A stretch of DNA of 5,138 nucleotides from assembly GCA_017958015.1 (NCBI GenBank), contig JAGDDM010000184.1:1-5138 (forward strand), read 5' to 3'. The notes under the pieces were generated by a model, which did no database searches, had not been told where the DNA came from, and was given only the letters and a program-made list of their open reading frames with translations. Shown piece after piece: positions 1 to 5,138 of the stretch. Within the stretch, counting starts at the first letter, position 1; every line of letters starts with the position of its first letter. This stretch comes from Abditibacteriota bacterium. GTDB lineage: Bacteria > Armatimonadota > UBA5829. Position numbers and translations under genes: made by a program.

Positions 1-446
1 ACCGACTCGTCGAAAGTGACGCAAACCTTGTTCGCTATGCGGGAGAGCCAAATGTTTGTCTTGCCCGCCACCACGTTCTGTTCGTGGATAACAACGTACT
101 TACGCAGAGTCCGGGCGGCCAACAGCACCGCGGCGGTGGTGTACCCGCCGGTGCCCACAACCGCGTCGGCGCCGAAACCCTTGATGATTTTCCGGGCTCG
201 GAAGAAACCGCAAAAGAGCCTAAACAGGGCCTTCGCCGTCTTGACCGAACAGCACTTGCACATGGGCGAACTGGGTACGGCGGCGAAATCGAGACCCGCT
301 TTCCGGGCTATTTCCCCCTCGGGACCGTGGGAGCTGCCCACGAAGAGAACGCGCTCCTCCGGGTGCTCCTCCATTGCCGCGAGAGCTATGCTCACGGCGG
401 GATATATGTGTCCGCCGGTACCGCCGCCGGTTGTTATCAATTTCAT
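1..446 (-). CDS. murG: UDP-GlcNAc:lipid I N-acetylglucosaminyltransferase (MurG), 3' end outside window
   Basis: MurG is the peripheral membrane GT28-family (GT-B fold) enzyme that adds GlcNAc to lipid I to make lipid II. The window contains the first 148 codons in an open frame that runs off position 1. This is a little under half of a typical MurG (about 355 residues), covering most of the N-terminal acceptor-binding domain. Diagnostic motifs are the glycine-rich loop TGGGTGGHIYPA at 6-17 with the conserved His13, VLFVGSSHGPEGE at 33-45 (usually GxxxGxE), GTGGYTTAAVLLA at 98-110 (usually GxGGYxSxPxxxA), and HEQNVVAGKTN at 121-131 (usually HEQNxxPGxxN). The start ATG at 446-444 lies 7 bases after the ftsW stop. 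A small cysteine cluster (C63, C65, C66, plus C79) lies in the variable segment after the GxE motif. The C-terminal UDP-GlcNAc-binding domain is not visible. Confidence 0.96.
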   Translation of the reverse strand, partial: MKLITTGGGTGGHIYPAVSIALAAMEEHPEERVLFVGSSHGPEGEIARKAGLDFAAVPSSPMCKCCSVKTAKALFRLFCGFFRARKIIKGFGADAVVGTGGYTTAAVLLAARTLRKYVVIHEQNVVAGKTNIWLSRIANKVCVTFDES

Positions 447-451
447 GTCTT

Positions 452-455
452 TCCT
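452..455 (-). promoter_or_regulatory. Weak Shine-Dalgarno site of murG, overlapping the ftsW stop
   Basis: AGGA on the minus strand overlaps the ftsW TAG stop and lies 5 bases before the murG ATG at 446-444. It is weaker than the GGAGG sites of the three preceding genes, so murG translation probably depends more on ribosomes finishing ftsW. That dependence is inference. Confidence 0.6.
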
Positions 456-1788
456 ACTCGCGCAAATCTATGTATTTCGACGCGTGAAGCATCATGGCCG
501 CCATAAACATGGAAGCCAAAAGGGAGGATCCGCCGCTGCTTACGAAGGGCAGGGGAACTCCCGTGGCGGGAATCAGCGTGGTCACACCGCCCAGGTTGAC
601 AAACATCTGAACCGCGAAGAAAGCGGAACAGCCCGTGAGAATGAGCATAGAGAACCTGTTCCGCGCCTTCCTCGCCACCTTGAAGCCCCTGAATATAAGG
701 ATGGCGTACATAAGCAGCAGGAAGCAGGAGCCTATAAAACCGGACTCCTCGGCGATTGTGGTGTATATATAGTCGGTGTGACACTCCGACAGACTCCGCT
801 TGATGTCGCCCTTCAGGGGACCCACACCGGCGATGTGACCCCGGCTCATGGCCATAAGGGCGTTCCGGGACTGGAAACCGGAGGTGAGAGCGATATCCTC
901 ATCAAAGGGATCTCTGCAGGCTTTGACTCTTCCCTTGATATAATCCGGCAGGCGCATGGTGTCCGGATCGGCTTTGTAAATATACACTCCGCCCGCAACC
1001 ATGGCGGCCAGCAGAATAACGAAAGCCCATATCCTTATCCGGGCGCCGGCCATGAAGAACATGAACACGGAGGGGACGAGAATCACGATGGAGGTGCCCA
1101 CATCCTTCTGAAGCACGGTGAGAACCACGAACAGGAAACAAAGGAATCCCGCCAAAAGCGCGCTGGGCACATTGTATCCGAAAACCCGTCTCGTGTTGTC
1201 GGGCAAAAGCCAGCCCGGGTCGGAGAATATGTAGGCCAAGGCGTATATGAGAACGGGCTTGGCGAACTCCGAAGGCTGGAGGGAGAAGGAACCCAGGGGA
1301 ATCCAGGACTTGGCGCCGTTGGTTACCTTTCCGATAATAAGTACGGCTATCAGCATAAGTACGATAACAACGTACCAAAAAACCACCGGTACCGACCAAT
1401 ACACGAAACGCCGGGGAAGGCTGACGATAAACGCCATGAACATACCGCCGAAGCAGGCAACCAGCGCCTGGGTGTAGGCGTTGTTGTAAAGTCCGATTCT
1501 CTGGGAATAGTTCCAGCCCAGAATCATAATACACAAAAGACAAAACTGTATGGCCGCTTTGGCGCCGGCGCCCATCCAACGCAACCGAGCCACCAAGGCC
1601 CCGAGGATTATGGGCGCGACGGTGGCGGCGAGCTTAATCAGCCAAGGCGTGGCTTCGGGGACGATGTTCTCTCGTCTCATGAACGCCAGCCGCTGAACCA
1701 GTCCGGAATCGGCCACGAACCAGATTCCGGTTATCGTTAAAACTATCACGGCGAAAAGAATCCAACCGTCGCAATTTCTGTTTTTCAT
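454..1788 (-). CDS. ftsW: SEDS-family lipid II polymerase, FtsW type
   Basis: SEDS proteins (FtsW, RodA, SpoVE) are membrane glycosyltransferases that polymerise lipid II with a partner class B penicillin-binding protein. Position between murD and murG points to the divisome member FtsW; SpoVE occupies the same slot in spore formers and cannot be excluded. The 444-residue product carries NGAKSWIPLG at 157-166, QPSEFAK at 171-177, QKDVG at 227-231, FQ at 305-306, the HTDYI motif with the expected catalytic Asp339 (equivalent to E. coli FtsW D297), EESG at 347-350 and LPFVSSGGSS at 413-422. I count about 12 hydrophobic segments rather than the usual 10. The extra pair appears to be N-terminal, near 9-26 and 49-68, before a segment at 76-92 that occupies the usual first-helix position. 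The loop before Asp339 is also atypical (GPLKGD where GLGxS is common). The start is supported by GGAGGA and by the ATGA overlap with murD. The stop is TAG, 7 bases before murG. Confidence 0.93.
   Translation of the reverse strand: MKNRNCDGWILFAVIVLTITGIWFVADSGLVQRLAFMRRENIVPEATPWLIKLAATVAPIILGALVARLRWMGAGAKAAIQFCLLCIMILGWNYSQRIGLYNNAYTQALVACFGGMFMAFIVSLPRRFVYWSVPVVFWYVVIVLMLIAVLIIGKVTNGAKSWIPLGSFSLQPSEFAKPVLIYALAYIFSDPGWLLPDNTRRVFGYNVPSALLAGFLCFLFVVLTVLQKDVGTSIVILVPSVFMFFMAGARIRIWAFVILLAAMVAGGVYIYKADPDTMRLPDYIKGRVKACRDPFDEDIALTSGFQSRNALMAMSRGHIAGVGPLKGDIKRSLSECHTDYIYTTIAEESGFIGSCFLLLMYAILIFRGFKVARKARNRFSMLILTGCSAFFAVQMFVNLGGVTTLIPATGVPLPFVSSGGSSLLASMFMAAMMLHASKYIDLRE
1785..1788 (-). other. 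ATGA stop/start overlap, murD-ftsW
   Basis: The four bases read ATGA on the minus strand: TGA ends murD and ATG starts ftsW, with GGAGGA just upstream. This couples translation of the membrane polymerase to the cytoplasmic ligase gene before it. Confidence 0.93.
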
Positions 1789-3164
1789 AATCGTCCTCCG
1801 GCCAAATCTTTAACCGCCTTACGGAAGGTATCTCCTCTGTCCTCAAAGGAGGAAAACATATCGAAACTGGCGCAGGCGGGGGTGAGAATGACCACGTCGC
1901 CCTCTTCGGCGATTTTGGAGGCGGTCTTAACCGCTTCCGGCAGGGTTTCCGCGTGGGCTATGTCGGAACAGCCCGCCGCCTGCACGGCCTTCTCGATGAT
2001 ACCGGCGTCGGCGCCTATCAAAACAACGTATTTCGCCTTCTTGGCGAAGGTCTCGCCCAGGGGCATGAAGTCGGAACCCTTGTCCTTGCCGCCGGCGATG
2101 ATAATCTGGGGTTTCTTTATGGCGAGAGTGCTCCGCACCGCCGCGTCCACGTTGGTGCACATGGAGTTGTTGATGTACTCCACACCGTTGATGGTGGCGA
2201 TGGGCTCCATTCTGTGACGCACGGGCTTGAAGGACACGATTGCCTTTTTCACAGCCTCGTCGCTTATGCCGAAAGCCACCGCCGCCGCGGAAGCCGCCAA
2301 AACGTTCTCCACGTTGTGGTCGCCGGGCAGGGGAATCTCGTTCACGGCGCATATAATATGCTTTCTGCCGTCGAGGCGCACGCAGACGTAGCCGCCCTCG
2401 ATGTAGGCGCCCTCCTCAAGCTCCTTTTCGCGGGAGAAAACCAGAACCTGACAGGCGGGTTTATGGGTTATCGAAGCGGTGTACTCATTGTCGCCGTTCA
2501 GCACCGCGAAGTCGAAATCCCGCTGATTCTCGAATATTCTGCTCTTCAGCGCGCCGTACTCCTCCATTCCGGAGTGGCGGTTCATATGGTCGCAGGTGAG
2601 GTTGAGGAAAAGGGAAATCCTTGGTCTGAAAGTTTTCGCGGTCTCCAACTGGAAGGAGCTTATCTCCGCCGCGATGACGTCCTTGGGGCCCGCCTTGTAG
2701 GCGGCGGTTATGAGGGGCATCTTTATATCCCCGGCGCAGACGTTGCCCGCCACGTAGGTTTTTTTGCCCCCGGCCTTTGTCATGGCCCCCAGGAGTATGG
2801 TTGTGGTGGTCTTTCCGTTGGTGCCGGTTACGGCCAGAATGGGAGCCTTGGATATGCGGTAAGCCAGCTCTATTTCCGCCATAATCTCTATGCCCGCTTC
2901 CCTCGCTCTCTCGAACACCGGAAGGCTCACGGGAACGCCGGGAGAGGTGACAACGAAATCGACGCCGGTAAGGTCGCAATCGTTCGCCGGAGCGATGATT
3001 TCCGCGCCGAGAGTCCGGAGGTTTTCGACTTCCGGGGAAAGTTCGGAGGCGTCTTTACCGTCCAGAGCAATGACGGAAGCGCCGGAGCGCAGAAGCACTT
3101 CGGCGGCGGCGATACCGCTCTGTCCCAGTCCGACGACAACAGCTTTTTTGTTCCCGAGTTCCAT
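1785..3164 (-). CDS. murD: UDP-N-acetylmuramoyl-L-alanine--D-glutamate ligase (MurD)
   Basis: MurD is the cytoplasmic ATP-dependent ligase that adds D-glutamate to UDP-MurNAc-L-Ala. The 459-residue product is full length (E. coli MurD is about 438). The N-terminal Rossmann-like domain shows VVGLGQSG at 10-17 and TSPGVP at 73-78. The central ATPase domain has the P-loop GTNGKTTTT at 114-122, E167 in AEISSFQLE, DHMNRH at 192-197, Y203, and K207, the expected carbamylated lysine. N284 and N287 follow in the HNVEN motif. The C-terminal domain has HRME at 317-320, the GGKDKGSDF loop at 358-366, and TPACASFDMF with FEDRG at 428-444. Two regions differ from standard MurD. The usual DSKATN motif reads NSMCTN (333-338), replacing a conserved Asp and a Lys. 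The GNIG motif is replaced by a longer GNVCAGD stretch (140-146). The remaining ligase signature is intact, so I still call it an active MurD. The stop overlaps the ftsW start. Confidence 0.96.
   Translation of the reverse strand: MELGNKKAVVVGLGQSGIAAAEVLLRSGASVIALDGKDASELSPEVENLRTLGAEIIAPANDCDLTGVDFVVTSPGVPVSLPVFERAREAGIEIMAEIELAYRISKAPILAVTGTNGKTTTTILLGAMTKAGGKKTYVAGNVCAGDIKMPLITAAYKAGPKDVIAAEISSFQLETAKTFRPRISLFLNLTCDHMNRHSGMEEYGALKSRIFENQRDFDFAVLNGDNEYTASITHKPACQVLVFSREKELEEGAYIEGGYVCVRLDGRKHIICAVNEIPLPGDHNVENVLAASAAAVAFGISDEAVKKAIVSFKPVRHRMEPIATINGVEYINNSMCTNVDAAVRSTLAIKKPQIIIAGGKDKGSDFMPLGETFAKKAKYVVLIGADAGIIEKAVQAAGCSDIAHAETLPEAVKTASKIAEEGDVVILTPACASFDMFSSFEDRGDTFRKAVKDLAGGRL
1794..1799 (-). 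promoter_or_regulatory. Shine-Dalgarno site of ftsW, inside the end of murD
   Basis: GGAGGA on the minus strand lies 5 bases before the ftsW ATG at 1788-1786 and encodes part of the last codons of murD. It decides the long ftsW start, and therefore supports the N-terminal extension of that protein. Confidence 0.9.
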
Positions 3165-3169
3165 ATATA

Positions 3170-3174
3170 CCTCC
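3170..3174 (-). promoter_or_regulatory. Shine-Dalgarno site of murD
   Basis: GGAGG on the minus strand sits in the 12-base gap between the mraY stop and the murD ATG, with a 5-base spacer (TATAT). It is the only signal in this gap and supports the start at 3164. Confidence 0.88.
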
Positions 3175-3176
3175 GG

Positions 3177-4202
3177 TTATATCCTACCGGTTAAAACAAG
3201 TCCCAGCGCGACGCAGGCGCAGACGATTCCCAAAATCCAAAATCTCACCGATATGGCGGTCTCGGATATGCCCGAGAGTTGGAAGTGGTGGTGCACCGGG
3301 CTTTTTTTGAAAACCCGCCTGCCGGTGCCCGTGCGTATGCGGGTGTATTTGAATACCGCCCACTGGACGGTGGTTGAAAGTCCTTCGAGAATGAACATCA
3401 TTCCCGCGATTACGATAAAAACTTCTCTGTGGGCGACCACTCCGTACGCCGGCAGGAAAACCCCGATGGCCAGAGAGCCCACATCACCCATGAAAACCTT
3501 GGCGGGGTAGGCGTTGTACCACAGGAAAGCGGCGATGCCTCCCGCCAGCGCCGCGGCGAAGAAGAAAATGGGCGCGTTCATGAACATATCGAAGCTCAAA
3601 AGCTCCGCGATTACGATGGCCGTAAGGGATATTATTCCCAATCCTCCGGCCAGACCGTCCAGACCGTCGGTGAGGTTCACGAAGTTGGCCATACCCGCGA
3701 TAAAGAGCACGCAGAAAATGTGATACCAAATCCCGGCGAGGATAACCTTGCCGCAAATCACAATCTGGGGTCCGCCGAACATAGAGTAGTTCCACCAAAC
3801 GAACAGGGCCGCGAAGAGCATCTGCAGCGCCGCTTTGGGCTTGCTGGATATACCCCGCATTTTGCCTACGGGGCGGATTGTGAGCAAATCGTCAACGAAA
3901 CCCAGCAGAGCGTAGGCGGCGGTGAGTACAAGAACTCCCCAAAGCTGAGTCCAAGCGGGCGCGGAATCGCCCCGGAGGAAAAGGAGAGCAACGGAGCCCA
4001 CGGCGGCGGCTAGGAGGAAGATGAGTCCTCCCATTGCCGGTGTGGAGGCCTTCGCCATATGCTCCGGCACGTCCTCGGATATCTTCTGATCCATCTTCCT
4101 GCTTTTCAGGAAGGCGATAATCTTGGGACCGGCGAACACACCCACCGCGAAAGCCATGAGAAAAGCGGTCATAAGTCCGTAGACGATACGGGTGTCTATC
4201 AT
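3177..4202 (-). CDS. mraY: Phospho-N-acetylmuramoyl-pentapeptide-transferase (MraY, lipid I synthase)
   Basis: MraY is the polytopic membrane enzyme that transfers phospho-MurNAc-pentapeptide from UDP to undecaprenyl phosphate, forming lipid I. The 341-residue product is complete, with a length typical of the family (about 320-360). Family motifs are all present and in order: the Asp pair in GFVDD (D104, D105), the conserved lysine region SKPKAALQ at 120-127, NLTDGLDGLA at 176-185, the catalytic-site Asp240 in FMGDVGSL, and the cytoplasmic-loop histidine motif PVHHHF at 302-307 (H304-H306). About ten hydrophobic segments are visible, for example near 7-23, 57-76, 87-103, 184-204, 210-228, 262-280 and 321-339, matching the ten-helix fold. 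The ATG start is supported by GGAGG 7 bases upstream and by overlap with the murF stop. The stop is TAA, 12 bases before murD. All named catalytic residues are present, so I expect a functional enzyme. Confidence 0.98.
   Translation of the reverse strand: MIDTRIVYGLMTAFLMAFAVGVFAGPKIIAFLKSRKMDQKISEDVPEHMAKASTPAMGGLIFLLAAAVGSVALLFLRGDSAPAWTQLWGVLVLTAAYALLGFVDDLLTIRPVGKMRGISSKPKAALQMLFAALFVWWNYSMFGGPQIVICGKVILAGIWYHIFCVLFIAGMANFVNLTDGLDGLAGGLGIISLTAIVIAELLSFDMFMNAPIFFFAAALAGGIAAFLWYNAYPAKVFMGDVGSLAIGVFLPAYGVVAHREVFIVIAGMMFILEGLSTTVQWAVFKYTRIRTGTGRRVFKKSPVHHHFQLSGISETAISVRFWILGIVCACVALGLVLTGRI
4199..4202 (-). other. ATGA stop/start overlap, murF-mraY
   Basis: The four bases read ATGA on the minus strand: TGA ends murF and ATG starts mraY. 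This is a common arrangement for translational coupling, so MurF and MraY are probably made in linked amounts. Confidence 0.93.
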
Positions 4203-5138
4203 TTCAGAGCCTCCGGAATCTTCTCGGTGGCTATGGCGTGGGAGCCCTTTGCCAAAACCGCGTCGCCGGGGCGGACGATTTTCTTCACGAACTCCGCCGC
4301 CTCATCGCTTGTACCGAAGCGGTAAATCTCCGCCTTTCCGCCGGCCGCCCCCTCCGCGATATACTTCGCCGATGTGCCGATGCATATCAAAATGTCGATG
4401 CCTGTGTCTTTTGCGGCCTCACCCACGATTTTGTGGAGCGCGTCGGACTTTTCGCCCAGCTCAAGCATGTCGCCCAGAGCCGCTATACGGCGCTCTGCCT
4501 TGAATGAGGCGAGGGTCTTAAGCGCGGCTATCACGGAGGGAGGAGCGGCGTTGTAGGTGTCGTCGATAACGGTGACACCCTTTGCCTCAAAAACTTCCAT
4601 TCTTCCGCCGATGGGTCGGTAGCCCTCAAGGCCCGCTTTTATCTCCTCGGCGGTCATACCGGCGGCAAGTCCCGCGGCGGCGGCGGCCAGAGAGTTAATC
4701 ACGTTGTGGGCGCCCACGGCGGCGATTGTGTACTCAATCACCTGTCCCTTAAGGCTCGCCTTAACCTTACAACCGGTTTCGTCGGCGGTGTATTCGAGGG
4801 ACTTCACGTCCGCCGCGGGATCCGTGCCGAAAGATATGACATCGCACTTTGCCCGGGAGCGGAAATAATCGAAAAATTCGTTGTCTTTGTTGAGAACAGC
4901 GGTGCCGGTTTCCGGCAGGTAATCCAAAAGCTCGCCTTTATACTTCGCGGTATTCTCGAGGCTGCCGGTGAGCTCCAAATGGGGCACATCGACGTTGGTG
5001 ATAATCCCTATCTCCGGCTTCACGATGTCCGCCAGGTAGGATATCTGTCCCTCGCCCCGCATGCCCATCTCGAAAACCGCGTTCACGTAGGTATCGTCAA
5101 GTTTGTAAGCGGTGAGGGGCAGACCTATCTCGTTGTTG
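4199..5138 (-). CDS. murF: UDP-N-acetylmuramoyl-tripeptide--D-alanyl-D-alanine ligase (MurF), 5' end outside window
   Basis: MurF is the cytoplasmic ATP-dependent Mur ligase that adds D-Ala-D-Ala to UDP-MurNAc-tripeptide, the last soluble step of precursor synthesis. The window holds the C-terminal 312 residues and a TGA stop; the frame is open to the window edge, first full codon at 5137-5135. The fragment begins NNEIGLPLT, the MurF signature just after the P-loop, so about 135 residues are missing compared with E. coli MurF (my alignment from memory), including the UDP-substrate domain and GKT loop. Visible central-domain motifs (fragment numbering) are EMG at 23-25, TNV at 47-49, a probable carbamylated Lys67 in the KGE motif, and HNV at 145-147. 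C-terminal-domain motifs are GRM at 178-180, IDDTYN at 191-196, GDMLELGE at about 222-229 and KGSH at 297-300. Two positions are unusual: YNAAP where YNANP is common, and KGSH where KGSR is usual. The stop overlaps the mraY start (ATGA). The family call is very secure. Confidence 0.96.
   Translation of the reverse strand, partial: NNEIGLPLTAYKLDDTYVNAVFEMGMRGEGQISYLADIVKPEIGIITNVDVPHLELTGSLENTAKYKGELLDYLPETGTAVLNKDNEFFDYFRSRAKCDVISFGTDPAADVKSLEYTADETGCKVKASLKGQVIEYTIAAVGAHNVINSLAAAAAGLAAGMTAEEIKAGLEGYRPIGGRMEVFEAKGVTVIDDTYNAAPPSVIAALKTLASFKAERRIAALGDMLELGEKSDALHKIVGEAAKDTGIDILICIGTSAKYIAEGAAGGKAEIYRFGTSDEAAEFVKKIVRPGDAVLAKGSHAIATEKIPEALK
4210..4214 (-). promoter_or_regulatory. Shine-Dalgarno site of mraY, inside the end of murF
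   Basis: On the minus strand this reads GGAGG, 7 bases before the mraY ATG at 4202-4200. It lies in the last codons of murF and fixes the mraY start. With the ATGA stop/start overlap it indicates translational coupling of mraY to murF. Confidence 0.88.

Noticed and set aside
902..1579. A 225-codon minus-strand open frame inside ftsW in another frame
   Set aside because: It overlaps a full SEDS gene with all its motifs; the alternative translation is Arg/Gly/His-rich with no membrane segments or motifs.
16..1740. A 574-codon open frame on the plus strand opposite murG and ftsW
   Set aside because: It is in register with ftsW codons and open only because TTA, CTA and TCA are avoided there. 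Its translation is low-complexity, rich in Gly, His, Glu and Arg, with no recognisable domain, and two clear genes lie opposite.
2759..2765. A7 run (minus strand) in murD as a possible frameshift site
   Set aside because: It encodes Lys-Lys in frame (AAA AAA), is not phased as an X XXY YYZ slippery heptamer, and the downstream frame is intact with all MurD motifs. A similar A7 run at 3302-3308 in mraY is dismissed for the same reason.
3165..3176. The mraY-murD gap as a site for a promoter or terminator
   Set aside because: It is only 12 bases and contains just the Shine-Dalgarno sequence and spacer.
1953..3194. A 413-codon open frame on the plus strand opposite murD
   Set aside because: Same cause: register-matched antisense of a codon-biased gene. 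No recognisable family in the translation.
3429..4013. A 194-codon plus-strand open frame opposite mraY
   Set aside because: Register-matched antisense of mraY, with a composition typical of a shadow frame.
5084..5086. GTG as a possible start of murF
   Set aside because: The frame continues upstream to the window edge and encodes NNEIGLPLT, a conserved internal MurF motif, so this GTG is an internal Val codon.
1..5138. An undescribed accessory system, mobile element, CRISPR array or RNA gene
   Set aside because: The whole window is taken up by five recognisable dcw-cluster genes with gaps of at most 12 bases. I saw no direct repeats, terminal inverted repeats or tRNA-like structure on reading, though I could not run a repeat or covariance search.

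Overview
The window is a compact, single-strand block of peptidoglycan-synthesis and cell-division genes, i.e. part of a bacterial dcw (division and cell wall) cluster. All five genes lie on the minus strand. In transcription order they are murF (5' end outside the window), mraY, murD, ftsW and murG (3' end outside the window). This is the classical murF-mraY-murD-ftsW-murG order found in many phyla, so the order alone does not place the organism. The DNA is moderately GC-rich by eye, and most starts have a strong GGAGG Shine-Dalgarno sequence. In ftsW and most of murD the codons TTA, CTA and TCA are almost absent. I cannot assign a phylum with confidence. MurD motif variants and an extended FtsW suggest a lineage away from the well-studied Proteobacteria and Firmicutes.

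Layout by position: 4199-5138 murF C-terminal two thirds; 3177-4202 mraY; 1785-3164 murD; 454-1788 ftsW; 1-446 murG N-terminal 148 codons. Two junctions (murF/mraY and murD/ftsW) are 4-base ATGA stop/start overlaps. The other two are gaps of 12 and 7 bases. There is no intergenic stretch longer than 12 bases, and I see no promoter, terminator, RNA gene, mobile element, repeat array or CRISPR. The genes are almost certainly co-transcribed from a promoter upstream of the window (beyond 5138) and translationally coupled.

Together the genes cover consecutive steps of lipid II synthesis and use. MurD adds D-glutamate to UDP-MurNAc-L-Ala, and MurF completes the pentapeptide with D-Ala-D-Ala. MraY transfers phospho-MurNAc-pentapeptide to undecaprenyl phosphate to make lipid I. 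MurG adds GlcNAc to make lipid II. FtsW polymerises lipid II at the septum.

I see no undescribed system here. What merits a second look is sequence-level: MurD departs from usual family motifs at two active-site positions, FtsW seems to carry two extra N-terminal membrane helices and an altered loop just before its catalytic Asp, and MurF has changes in two C-terminal motifs.
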